DNA of 64,000 bases from Unio delphinus (taxonomy: Eukaryota > Mollusca > Bivalvia > Unionida > Unionidae): assembly GCA_029339505.1 (NCBI GenBank), contig JAQISU010000081.1, positions 15,599,001 through 15,663,000 on the forward strand. The letters are read 5' to 3'. Shown here piece by piece: positions 53,201 to 63,073 of the stretch. Positions within the stretch are counted from its first letter, which is position 1. Each line of letters begins with the position of its first letter. The translations under genes were made by a program, and so were the position numbers. The notes below the pieces were generated by a model. That model was not told the origin of the DNA and searched no databases. It was given only the letters and a program-made list of their open reading frames with translations.

Positions 53201-53500
53201 TCAAATATTTTCCATGTTTGTTGATCTCCTCGTTGAAATTTTGTGTATTTGACCAACATGAAATATTTTACATTTTTGAAGTCCATCATTGATAGTATTT
53301 TCTTGGCGCGCTTTTTCGTCATAGTTTTATCGTCGTCAGATGATGTTCGATACGTTGAAACGACATAATCGGCACCATCTTTGAGAAATTCATATCTTGT
53401 TGCTTTTATACTATTTATTATTCTTGATTTCCAACGTCGTGGTTTTATTTTCTCGTCAAGGTCAATTTTTTTTCTTTGTCGATGTTTTGTTCCGATATAA
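50294..53500 (-). pseudogene. Protein-primed DNA polymerase B contiguous with SF1 helicase, Polinton C
   Basis: Role: replicates the linear element, with the helicase probably aiding strand separation. On the - strand, polymerase parts come first: KDGADYVVSTYRTSSDDDKT, then SIDMAECYPASF with motif A (about 52330), and VRVATDSFYFDK with motif C (about 51480). Helicase follows with no gene boundary: Walker A NGPG-stop-YGKTTRVID (about 51240), Walker B IVIWDEIDTVS (about 51025), GDHGQPPPFTG (about 50945), and motif VI region YAMTIHSSQGLTI and LAVSRVRRI, ending at TAA 50294. Stops at 52880, 52388 and in Walker A, several frameshifts and a 146-bp duplication destroy it. The family's usual exonuclease motifs were not recognised, so the N-terminal end may be lost. 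Confidence 0.82.
51477..51768 (-). repeat. 146-bp tandem duplication in the polymerase palm region
   Basis: GTGGCGACTCTAACAGCGAT ... TAACGATTTTTCATT occurs at 51477-51622 and again at 51623-51768 with almost no differences. The length is not a multiple of three and it covers the segment just before motif C, so it breaks the polymerase frame. The close identity shows that it is recent. Confidence 0.95.
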
Positions 53501-53512
53501 TCAATATGTAGA

Positions 53513-53694
53513 ATTCATCGATTTATTAAAGAGTGAATCATATCGGCGAAGGATTAGATATTGATCACATTAATAGAAATAAATTTGATAATCGAGTAGA
53601 AAATTTATGCGTAATTACTCAACAAGAAAATTGTCTGCATTCCGCTCCGAAAATTAGATCTCAATACCGTCGAGCGGTTATAGCGAACTATTAA
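53513..53694 (+). pseudogene. HNH endonuclease fragment
   Basis: The + strand frame gives VNHIGEGLDIDHINRNKFDN, RVENLCVITQQENCLH, ending at TAA 53692-53694; IHRFIKE lies just upstream in another frame. D-H-I-N-R-N-K-x-D-N-R-x-E-N-L-x-V-x-T is the HNH_3-type homing endonuclease motif (Asp-His, then Asn). It sits exactly where gene 3 (on the - strand) breaks off and the polymerase gene begins, opposite in strand to both, and may mark an endonuclease insertion with a deletion. Confidence 0.65.
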
Positions 53695-53699
53695 CTGAA

Positions 53700-54681
53700 C
53701 AAATCTTTCGTTGAGATATTCCATATCAGCGATAAGCTGTTTAACATTTCAACTTGTTTTATGATTTTATAACGTGGAATTGTTATATCAAGGAGATATT
53801 CCTGAAAATATAGCCTTAATTATTATAGTTGTTTTTTTATATTCTTCGTTAATTCTTTTAAAATAGTTAAGAAGGGTTTCAATCTCCCAAGAATATTCGA
53901 CGGGTCGACCACGTAGTTCAGGACGATCTGGAAAAACTATTTTGTGTAGGATCTATATAACTAAACTGCCATATAATTATTTCTATGTTTTATGCTGTTC
54001 TCCAATAATAAAAACTTTCGTCTACGGAGTATTTTAATTTATTTAAACTATTTTGGATTTGAGGTGTGAGGGCAAATTCAGGATACGGTGATTTTTTTTA
54101 TCTGTGATGTAATCAGATCTTTTAGGCTCGGGAGGTTTCCTCGTTGGTTGTTTTTCTAGTTGACGTGAAAACGGTATTTCAGATATTTTTTTCCAAATGC
54201 GGTGATTTTTCAGGCCATCTTAATATAGTTCTGATCGAACTGTTATATATGTTTACGGCGTACTCGGGAGATTTTATCTCGAATGCAGTTGATAACGATG
54301 GTACGTGAACAGTTAACTAGATCTTAGATTCTTCCCCAGTGAGAGATTTTATTCTGCGTTGAAGCTCATCGTTGATACCTTCGATTTGGTAACTACCCTT
54401 TGGGAGATATATTATCTGCCAATCAGGTTCACCGTCGGATTTATCTTTATTCGCAAACACAAAACTATTATTGGATGGTTTAACCAGCGAAGGATTCCGA
54501 TCTTATATTGGGCCAACTATGATACACAACTATGTGAGTTATCACCTATTTTTTTTACTGGGGTCGGAGTCGAAAATTCAATGCTGGATTCAGGTTTCTT
54601 TGACGTTGTTGATATCAACGAGATTTTCAACGTGGCAGTGTTTTCCGCTATTCGTTGAAGTAGTTCTTGTGATATTGCCAT
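53700..54681 (-). pseudogene. Penton-like candidate (gene 3) of Polinton C, truncated
   Basis: Starts MAISQELLQRIAENTATLKI at 54681, overlapping the TAA of the membrane gene (TAATG), and matches MTTPQELLQRVVENTNPVQT of the intact gene at 1187-2521. Later fragments (LISTTSKKPESSIEFS; IADMEYLNERFVQLIV, against ISDMEYIYELIIQTI in A) follow through many frame changes. It stops at about 53700 next to the HNH fragment, so the C-terminal third is missing. Confidence 0.7.
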
Positions 54682-55141
54682 TATGTTCTGTATGTTTTTC
54701 TACTTTTGACATCGCGGGAGTTATAAACGCGTACCATCGCGGAGAACTCATCGTCGGATATTAACGTGTTATCGAGCGACGACGATATCATCACGGACAA
54801 TTGTCAGTTCGCGGTTGACACCGTATGAAATTTAATTATGTAGTCATGTAGTTTACGCTGACTACACGATGATATTTGTTTTGCTATTATTGAGATTACT
54901 CCTGCGATGGTTGTCGCCGCTGATATACAAATTGGAACAACTATCAGGGCGACCATTGTCATCGAAGAAAGTATTATACCTGCTCCGGTGATTACACCTG
55001 AAACCGAGTACACGATAACGTCAACGGCGGTAATTCTTCGCCGATATTTTTTTTTATGCTTGTTTGATACTCTTCGGTGAACAATTTGAGTTTATTCTGT
55101 AGTTCGCGGACCTGATCATAGCGATACTACTGTGTTGTCAT
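54681..55141 (-). pseudogene. Membrane protein of Polinton C
   Basis: Starts ATGACAACACAG at 55141 with a TAG as codon 5. A frameshift follows in a poly-A run near 55050, then VYSVSGVITGAGIILSSMTM with two hydrophobic segments and ISSCSQRKLHDYIIKFHT, as in 576-1121. It ends at TAA 54681-54683. Confidence 0.75.
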
Positions 55142-55162
55142 TTTTATTTACAATAGAAGATT

Positions 55163-56264
55163 TCAATTAGGTTGTTTACTTAAATCTGCTACAAATTCCA
55201 CATACCATGTTATTGAAACCCTAACCAATTTATCATCGGTGGTTGTTATCGTGAATCGTTCAGTTGTTCCTTTGTCTATGATCGTTGATATTACATTGTT
55301 GACTCCAGTTGAACTCGTCGATTAAATATTAAACTGGGTCGGTGACACTAATGTTAATCGATAAATGCCTTTGGCCGTCGTGGTTATATCTAGTTTATTA
55401 TTTTGTGGCGTCCAAGCAAATGACCCATGTTGGATCGTGTATACCACGTTGATAGTTTTACCATGAGGAATTTTTGTTTTATCGAGTGTGCTAATCATTA
55501 TTGGAAAATCATCTTTGATGGTTTGGTGAGTTTTCTTGATCTCGTCGATAGATGTTTTAACTTCAGTGATTTTTCTAGGAACCGTGGTAGGTTTACCAAA
55601 CAATTCGTCAGTGGCATCGTCAACTCTTCCAAAATTATTACGAAGACGTGTAAATTGTTTTTCGACATGTTCCTTGTATTCTTCGTGTAATTTTTTAAGA
55701 TCGTCAATGGCGGTTTTTATCTCTGTGATATTTGGCGTGGTCACCGGTGGAACCCCAAAGAAATTAGCAATAGGAAGTTGAACATCTGTAACACATTTTT
55801 GTAATCCTGCAAATTGATTTTCGAGAGAATCATATTTATCTACATGATCGTTAAACTGGTTTATATGCGTGTGAAAATCTACAAATTGATTTGAGAGACC
55901 AATATAATCATTTACGTGTGTGTTAAGCTCTATTACGTGCATCAGATAATCGGTTTTTAACGATGTTATTTTATCGTTGATGGTTGTAATGAGATCACCG
56001 GATTTGAGTCTACCCTGAGCGTCAAATACAGCGATAGCATCATTTGCTGCAGGGTCCGATTTAACTAAAATATCATGGAAGGAAATATCACTAGTTTTCA
56101 ATTTACCCTGACGATCGTGAAATACAACGATTTCATCTTGTGCCACAACCTACAAGATTTAATGTTTTTGGTAACTCCTGTGATATGAGCTTCTTTATTT
56201 CTTCGAGGGAAACTCCTTTAGTTTTTGTTGTGCGTGAGAGTGATCTTCCCCAAATGTCTACCAT
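55163..56264 (-). pseudogene. Fibre-like coiled-coil protein of Polinton C
   Basis: Starts MVDIWGRSLSRTTKTKGVSL at 56264, a frameshift lies near 56150, and the main frame is 56146-55322. Features in order: two short repeats DEIVVFHDRQGKLKTSD and DAIAVFDAQGRLKSGD; a helical region with NQFVDFHTHINQF and NQFAGLQ heptads; two modules FFGVPPVTTPNITEIKTAID and LFGKPTTVPRKITEVKTSID; and a beta tail NVVYTIQHGSFAWT. After a TAA at 55322 the tail continues to WYVEFVADLSKQPN and the natural stop at 55163. The repeats, coiled coil and beta tip suggest a trimeric fibre, by inference. It begins just after the protease stop. Confidence 0.65.
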
Positions 56265-56524
56265 TATACGATTTATGATCTCTTTAAAAAGTTATTACTG
56301 GTGTATTCGTGTACGGTTTTATGAGGTGGTTTAGATGATTTTGAGATTGCGGTTAACACATTAAGGACTTCTCGACCACATATCGGAGGATCTGTTAATG
56401 TCTGCGTGGGCAACGTTGAATACCAAATTGGAAGTTTTAACGAAGATACGTATTTGAGAAATTCTTTTGGTGGAGCTAATCCATACGAGTCAAAATAAAT
56501 AATTGATTTAGGATATATGAATGA

Positions 56525-58965
56525 ATGTTAAATTAAAGTGAACCGGCCACGAAGTGTCATTATTCACTGTTTTATCTTTCAAAAGAAAGTTATTTAATTT
56601 TTTCCGTGGGGTAAGGAATGGTGCCACAACCCCACGGACGTTTATGCACACATAGTGTGCTATTTAATTTGGTCATCATGTCGCGCCCCAGTTGAGGGAC
56701 TATCGACATGAATGTAGGACCTGGGTGAGTGGGAATAGATGAAACACGCACTCAACCCTATCAACCAATCGGAAGAAGTGTACTAGAGGTGCAATGGCAC
56801 CAAATAATGACTGGTGAAAAATGGTTTTCACGTCTCGTCATTTTGAGGGTTTCTGGTCGCGAAAAAGGAGGAAAAGATCCGATAAGCCAGCCCATGTATG
56901 TCGACAGCCTTGAAACGCCCTAGCCATACTTATTTCAAATCAGGTCCAGTTTCACTAATGGACGGAAAATATACCAAAAATGTGTAAACCATCTGAGTAA
57001 TTAAATAAAATTTTGTGTAGTTTAAGATTTTTCTAACTCCTAACATACCAATGTTTCTAGTACCCAGTGTACATATTGTAAGTCCCTAACAATTTTAATT
57101 ATAGAATGTCTGTGCGACATATGTAGGTTGGTCACTGTTAGGTTATATGGATTGTGAATTTTGATTGGCGGTGTTCGAAATTCATCAAGTTAGGTTTCTC
57201 AAATGAGCTTGTCAAATAGAGCTTTCGTACCAAATGAGAGCTATGTATTGGCTAAATGGCAGTAGCCCTTAGAAGGGCTTTTTGATGGAGGGTTACGTAA
57301 TGGTAACCAGTCTTCCCACATCTGGTTTGTTTGCTCCGGTGTCCTCCTGTCCTCTCTTGTTCCCTGGGCCTCCCTTCATCTTGATTGTCAGCACCGGCGT
57401 CCTCCTCTCTTCTGGGTATCTATATCTAAAATTGTCCCTATCAATTTGGAATGCTGTTGTTACAAAAGTGTAGACAGTCCCATGTGACAGCCTATTAATG
57501 ACGATGTACTAGTCTCTCATTCCTGACGGTTCGAGGTTAGATACCACCTTGTATTTCTGATTTAGCTTTGAGGAGAATACTGACTAATTGGTATTTGGAT
57601 ACAGCATTGTGCCGCTGGGTCTAATGATGATCTTGGTGTTTTATGTAAATGGAAAAAAGTTAGAAATAGATAGAGAGGAGTGTTAATTCCTAGATGATGG
57701 TATCCATAGTCCACCCTTTTGTTTTTGTACCTGATGTTATTTTCTTAAATGCTTCAATATTTATTTCTATATCTTTTGTTATCCCTGATGCTTCATCTAA
57801 TTCTGTTTGGTTGTGTTAAGTTTGTAGCCCGTCAAATGATTGGTCAATGAAACCATGTGACCTTATTGTGGGGATACAATTTACTTCTTAAGGTTTTTAT
57901 AAATTTCAGAATTAGTATGTTATTATAGTGTTTGATTAGCCCGTCAAATGATTGGTCAATGAATTCATGTGACCTCATTGTAGGACTACAATTTAATTCT
58001 TAAGGTTGTTATAAATTTCAGAATTAGTATGTTATTTATGTGTTTTGGTAGCCCGTCAAATGATTGGTCAATGAACCCATGTGACCTCATTGTGGGGCTA
58101 CCATTTACTTCTTAAGGTTGTTATAAATTTCAGAATAAGTTTGTTATTTAGGTGTTTTAGTAGCCTGTCGAATGATTGGTCAATGAACCCATGTGACCTC
58201 ATTGTGGGGCTACATATATATCCTTAAGGTTGTTATACATGTTAGAATTTTCGATTTATTTAGGTGAATAGGCGATATTTCTATATTTTTTCAATTAGCC
58301 CAGTTGTTTTAAGCAGTTCAATTCTGGGTATGTACTTGGTGCGGCTATGTTTAGTTGTTTGGATCTAAATTTGTCCCTTTCCTTTTTGGTTTTTGTACAA
58401 TTGTTGTAAATCTTCTGGGGTGTTATAATTGTGGCAATTAATGTTATGTGGGAAGGGTCCTATGTATTTTCCAAAGCTGTTTGCCAGTTTGGTTTTTCCT
58501 ATTATTATTCTATTTACTTTAGATTGTTCATAACCTGTGCACCTGGGAGGTTTTATCACTCTACTAACTTCCTTATTGATGTTGTGTAATATTCTCCCTT
58601 GTTTATTTATGTCCCAATCGGATTGCCATTTCTGATTAATCATTGTGTTCATTAAACTATGTATATATAGTTCAGTTTGGCTATATTTAAGTGGCATGTA
58701 ATTAGGTTCGTCGAGTTTGTTTTTAGCAAGTTGGTCTGCTAACTCATTACCTTTGATGTCAATGTGGGATGGAATCCACATAAATTCTACTACTAGTTTA
58801 TTTTAATTTAGGGTTTTCAGTATTAGGTTAATTTGTTTTAAGAAATTTTCTCTAGATTTTGTGGTGTTATTTTGGATTGAGGTTAGAACGCTTAGCGAGT
58901 CGCTAATAATCAGTTTTATTTGGTTTATTTTCCTCGATCCACTTTAATGCTTCTAGGATGGCCCA
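56525..58965 (-). mobile_element. 5'-truncated LINE tail inserted in the Polinton protease gene
   Basis: Begins in an RNase H domain: AILEALKWIEENKPNK (58965), SDSLSVLTSIQNNT, then the C-terminal RNase H motif MWIPSHIDIKGNELADQLAK (58781 downward), and a tail frame to 58365 (CTGYEQSKVNRIIIGKTKLA ... GKGQI). The region to about 56525 is the 3' untranslated part, with four repeats of about 110 bp. Target duplication ATA(C/T)ATCCTAAAT flanks both ends. Confidence 0.75.
57825..58265 (-). repeat. Four tandem repeats of about 110 bp in the LINE 3' region
   Basis: GTAGCCCGTCAAATGATTGG, TCAATGAACCCATGTGACCT, CATTGTGGGGCTAC, TTAAGGTTGTTATAAATTTC units start near 57825, 57939, 58050 and 58161. They diverge by point changes only. 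Confidence 0.9.
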
Positions 58966-59065
58966 AAATTTAGGATGTATCGCATACGCGACCCATTGAG
59001 TTCCAGGTCCGATGTTATCATCGAGATTAATTATACCAGTTTCTGGTATTGAAAGTTGATTTGGT

Positions 59066-59319
59066 TTGTTTTGTTTGTTTGTTTTTTTATGGTTTAACGC
59101 CATTTTCAGCACAATATAGGCTACACATGGCGGCCAGTATTAAATGGTGGAGGAAGAACCCGGACAAGCACCGGAAAGAACCAACGACCCACGAGAAGCT
59201 ACTGGCAAGCTTTCTCACATACCCACATTTGCCGAATCTTAGACTCGAACACACGCAGACAGAGGTGAGATGGCAGTGGTCCGTAACGGACAGCGCTTTA
59301 GACCACTCGGTCACTCGTT
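59066..59319 (-). mobile_element. SINE family 1 copy inside the Polinton protease gene
   Basis: On the - strand: CGAGTGACCGAGTGGTCTAA head, TGTGTTCGAGTCTAAG B-box, the usual body, and a tail of A and CAAA. Perfect 11-bp duplication GTTGATTTGGT at 59055-59065 and 59320-59330. Confidence 0.95.
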
Positions 59320-59532
59320 GTTGATTTGGTAATTGATCCTTCATGAAAACACCTCAGAAATATTGTATCGGACAGATTTTTACCGTATCGATTAAGTCAA
59401 CATTTGACATCGAGGATAACCCTAGCTCAAGTATGTTCCTGGGAGTCTCAGGCCGTTTCCTTTTATTTTTTTTTATATTTTTTTTTTTATCCTTTTCCAC
59501 TTATATTTGTATCCATTGCCCTGCTAGCATAA

Positions 59533-59976
59533 TTACCAAGAGCCTTCTCGATAATTTGTGGAAGCGTAAGTTTTTGTCCAACTATGTTTCTTCCTTTTTT
59601 TATATCCTCGTCCGAGAGCTTTATTTACACCGGCAGCACCAAGTGCACCAGTAGCACCCAATCCAACAGCTTTAGCGACCATAGGTGCCGCAGCGGCGAT
59701 TATTCTAGGAATTTCAGCGAGTAGAGGAAATATTCCACCGGATTTGATCATGTTAGAAATTGCAGAAGGTGAAAATTCTAATTCTACTATTGTGTTCGAT
59801 TTTAGCACCTTGTTAAAACGGTAAAGCTGAATATTTGTCAAAGATAGTTTATTTGGTCCTCCTTTTATCTGTTCATGTTTCAAGGTTATCTTTGCGCCAC
59901 ACGTACTAGAATATTTCGATTGTAGTTTATTTACCTGACCTTGAGTCAATGTGACATTAACATGACTATATGACAT
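59533..59976 (-). CDS. PX-like structural protein of Polinton C
   Basis: An intact frame of about 147 residues from MSYSHVNVTLTQGQVNKL (start at 59976; an upstream in-frame Met at 59997 is possible but lies in the MCP stop region). Three short repeats (VTLTQGQVNKL, LSLTNIQLYRF, FSPSAISNM) come first, then the conserved KSGGIFPLLAEIPRIIAAAA hydrophobic segment, an Ala/Gly-rich helix and a basic tail RGYKKRKKHS. In adenovirus-like elements a small basic/hydrophobic protein with this layout is called PX-like; the exact equivalence is not certain. It follows the MCP by about 22 bp. Confidence 0.65.
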   Translation of the reverse strand: MSYSHVNVTLTQGQVNKLQSKYSSTCGAKITLKHEQIKGGPNKLSLTNIQLYRFNKVLKSNTIVELEFSPSAISNMIKSGGIFPLLAEIPRIIAAAAPMVAKAVGLGATGALGAAGVNKALGRGYKKRKKHSWTKTYASTNYREGSW

Positions 59977-59997
59977 TTTATTTAGATAACAGATCAT

Positions 59998-61405
59998 CTA
60001 ATTGTTAGATGTTTTTGGATTCCATTATGTTTTCTATTGGAGCGTCAACGATTTTCATCCGTCCACCATGACCCTCGAGTAACATTGCTTTATCACTGAG
60101 ATTAACAGATACTGCTCTGTAGTCGCCAGCTCCTACATGAACACGGAAGACTATATCGATGACAGATACAAATCTATATGTTCCAACGAGAAGTAGTAGA
60201 TCGGATACAGTGTTGTAAATTATCGCTGAGATATCAACAATTCTGTGTCAAGATCAAGATCGCGTCCCAGAAAAGTCATCAACCGATGATAACCCGCGCA
60301 ACTTCGTTGACTTCAAAATTCATAATTATATCTTAGGATGGTCCTTGATGACCGTTTACTCGTAGTGAAACTTGTGTAACATTGAGTTGGTCAAATACCA
60401 CCGGGTTTTGTTTTTGACTATTTACTCTATTAGCTCGTTGAAGTACAACGAAAACATATTTCGGGGGCGCTATTCCGTGTTGGGAAGATAGGTGCCACGT
60501 GAACAGTCCTGCGGTGGGGGGGACCAGTGATGATATTTGTCGTTACCGTTTGCCAGGACAACATTGATTTACCAAATGTTTCCATAAAAGACATTAGTCG
60601 ATCTTCATGAGTGATCGAAGGAATCAACGCGGGCATCCATAACGATAATTCTGACAAATGTACAACACCGTCTTGAACTCATGGAGCTCTCCATATTGCA
60701 TCATTATCATCTCCTTTTCTATTTAGAACAATCGTAGGTTTTGCACCGAATATAATTTTTTTTAACATCTCGGCAAAAACCGAAAATATGAGATAAAGGA
60801 ATCGCACAGGAAAATCGACCTCTTGTTAACAAATCTTTACGAGCCGCAAATCCGAGATTATAATTTCCATTTTTATTGATTATCATATTCTCGACATCGG
60901 CGTCGGCATTACTGGCGTTATTTTGCGGTCGTCTTATAATAAATTGATCGTTGTTTGGATGATCCGCGGTATCTTTTACAAACATCATAGAAGGTCCAAC
61001 TGTTCTCGCGTAATCGTCTGAGTATCTCATTAAACCCAGAATAGTAGTAGCGATGTCGACATTTTCTTGAATCGCCTCAATTTCTCTTTCATCGATGAGA
61101 TATATTGCATTACTAAATAGCGCCATTATACCGTTATTGACAAACCCAATTTTATCATTGGCTCCATGGAGAGTGTTATTATCACTTCTTAAAAGTTGAC
61201 CTTCAACCTCGATATATCCTTCCGACGGGAGAAAATATCTACTAGTGTCCTGAAATTGAAGTTCAATTCTACTTCGTTCGTTTGGGGATCTTGCATCGAA
61301 CAAAAACATCTGATAATCGCGAAGAGAAGTATCTCTCATTACACTTTCACCGATATTAAACGCAGGGCTAGCTATCTCTTCAAACATTTTATAATAATTG
61401 GTCAC
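59998..61405 (-). pseudogene. Major capsid protein (double jelly roll) of Polinton C
   Basis: Forms the capsid shell in this virus-like lineage. The first 228 codons are intact (61405-60719): FEEIASPAFNIGESVMRD, ELQFQDTSRYFLPSEGYIEV, then AIPLSHIFGFCRDVKK. A frameshift follows near 60730, then NDAIW, a TGA at about 60677, VHLSELSLWMPALIPSITHE and MSFMETFGKSMLSWQTVTT to 60430, more stops, and the C-terminal end YNTVSDLLLLVGTYRFVSVI ... GHGGRMKIVDAPIENI, stop at 59998. Length of about 465 codons fits the shorter Polinton capsid type. The N-terminal third is the best preserved part of C. Confidence 0.82.
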
Positions 61406-61433
61406 CTTCTAAAACGAAGACCACTACCCGCTA

Positions 61434-61787
61434 TCATACTCGAGACAATATTTCTTTGTGTTGGTGGTCTGATACTCCACCTAGCTCTGATAATTTTTGA
61501 TTCGCGAGTTGATTAATCACTTTAGCGACATTCACGGGCATTTCCTCGGTAACAGGTAATTTGACAGATTGGACCGGTTTGAGTTTACGGACTAATCGTA
61601 TTAGCTTATCTTTAGCCCAAGAGAAGGCTTGTCCGGCGAGATCACCAACCGCGCCGATACCTTTATCACGAATAACCCCAATTGCTTTCATACCGAGTTG
61701 TTTAGCGAGTGGCATCACCTTGGGAGCAATTCTTGTAAATAGTCCACGGATAACATTACCGAAACCGTCTCCATAATTTACTCTGTT
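61434..61787 (-). pseudogene. Small structural protein, pVI-like candidate
   Basis: Open from about 61787: RVNYGDGFGNVIRGLFTRIA, PKVMPLAKQLGMKAIGVIRD, then a helical basic region (WAKDKLIRLVRKLKPVQS) and LANQKLSELGGVSDHQHKEI, stop at 61434. The amphipathic N-terminal helix resembles the membrane-active or hexon-linking segments of adenovirus pVI-like proteins, but this is inference. No ATG precedes the first residues (a TAA is in frame), so the start codon is lost or the Met at 61718 is used. Confidence 0.55.
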
Positions 61788-61850
61788 TTATGACTCTAAC
61801 CCGTTGACGTCGTTGGTAGTGTATTATCATCTTATATGATGACCTTTTAT

Positions 61851-62888
61851 CTAATCGCTGTAATAGTCGTCTACGATTTCATCGATGAGACCTCGATATA
61901 AACCGATATCTATTACACCGCCTTGAAATAATCGCTGGCAGATATTTGTGGCCTCAATGACAATTTCACGAGAATTATTTCCGGCGCGTTTTCCTCCGAT
62001 AAGAGTTTCTAACCGGGACACATCGTTGATGATATTATCCGGACAGATATTTAAACCGCTTCCTGTAAAACCACTTCCGGTTGCACCTTGTATATCGCCA
62101 TCACCTTCTTCTTGGTCAGAAAGATAATATAGTTGAGGTTCCTCTTGTTTCTTTTGTCTTGGTGGTTGTTTTCGCGTTGGTGTTTGACGCTTTCTTTGTT
62201 TTTGTCGTTCTTTTCTTTGTCTTTGTTGTTCTTCTTGCTGTTGTATATCATAATAAGTAACCCCAGCTTGATAAGATCTATATCCCAATTCCTTTGTGTT
62301 TAACCGACTAATTTCCCTAGTTATTTTATACAAGCCATCAAGCCATTCAGGGCGACCCATTCTTTTTCCTTTATATTCATCTTTTAAAAAATCTCTTCTC
62401 GAATTATAACTCTCAGCTGCAAAATTACTAAATTTGTAATAGTCTTCTGGTTTTAATAACTGAAAATTTTCTATTTTGTTTTTAAAATTATCTGTAATTT
62501 TATCCGCGAAAGAAAAACCCCATTGAGTCTCACCAACGACACCTTCCTCCTCTTCAACAACTTGAGGTTGTGACTGAGCCCCAGTGATCTGTTTCAATAA
62601 TGGGTAAATTCCTTTTTTCTTTTCTTCGTCAGAAGTATACCCAAATATAGTTTTTTTTCAATACCCACAGTAGCCGTAGCTATAGCTGTTTCCATAGCCG
62701 TAGTAGACTCTTCAGTGGTCATAGTTATCGGCTTAAATAACTGTTCTGTACCAGTTGCAATTGGTATATAAATCTTGTCGTCGTTAAAGTTTTTCCTTGA
62801 GTCTATCCCGTACAGGAATATATTTTGTAATCGCGTCTAATCTCTCTCTGGCCAATCTAGAATAATACGATTCTCCGACGTTTGCCAT
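61851..62888 (-). pseudogene. Rightmost Polinton C gene, basic Gln/Lys/Arg-rich protein
   Basis: Starts MANVGESYYSRLARERLDAI at 62888, 17 bp inside the right TIR edge, with a frameshift near 62800 and another near 62640. The long frame 62597-61851 is intact: helical N-terminal part with YSRR/YKGKRMGRPEWLDGLY, a basic low-complexity stretch (QQQEEQQRQRKERQKQRKRQ ... PPRQKKQ), an acidic patch, and a C-terminal helical part (RLETLIGGKRAGNNS). It is probably a DNA-binding or core component; the family is not recognised. Confidence 0.55.
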
Positions 62889-62904
62889 TTATATATAAAT
62901 TATA
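62889..62904 (-). promoter_or_regulatory. TATA-like element before the rightmost gene
   Basis: On the - strand TATAATTTATATATAA lies directly between the TIR edge and the ATG at 62888, so the promoter probably lies in the TIR. Confidence 0.4.
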
Positions 62905-63073
62905 CGGTTAATTCATCGCTGAAAAACTTCAATCCCACTACGATAACAACGATAACTGCTTTTTTCATCGATAATATATTCAAAAAATGCTGAAAAAACA
63001 GCAATAATAATGTTATCCTGTTATCGATAAAAAAAACGGTTGCACAAATTTTGTAGGGTTGAGCTCTTCTGCT
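62905..63073 (-). repeat. Right terminal inverted repeat of Polinton C
   Basis: Reverse complement of 47761-47943. At the outer end the right copy reads CTTCTGCTGCT before ACTCTA, against ACTCTA/GCAGAAG at the left, a difference of one AGC unit that may be slippage. Confidence 0.95.

Larger units (their letters stand above)
56273..59410 (-). pseudogene. Adenain-type cysteine protease of Polinton C, split by LINE and SINE
   Basis: Role in the family: cleaves capsid precursors during maturation. Pieces on the - strand: start MSNVDLIDTVKICPIQYF (59410) with a TGA after it and then GVFMKDQ; SINE at 59066-59319; SIPETGIINLDDNIGPGTQW (59056-58996), where the expected catalytic His before Trp is Gln; LINE insertion at about 58965-56525; IYFDSYGLAPPKEFLKYV (catalytic acidic region) and TDPPICGREVLNVL with the Cys, ending at TAA 56273-56275. 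The LINE boundary is marked by a direct repeat ATA(C/T)ATCCTAAAT, the SINE by GTTGATTTGGT. With the His replaced, the stop and two insertions it is inactive. Confidence 0.85.

Noticed and set aside
50294..53500. TGA reassigned to an amino acid in the element
   Set aside because: TAA and TAG stops and frameshifts occur in the same gene, so decay explains the data better than recoding.
58365..58781. RNase H frame as part of the Polinton
   Set aside because: It belongs to a LINE tail bounded by a direct repeat of the protease sequence and absent from the other Polinton copies.
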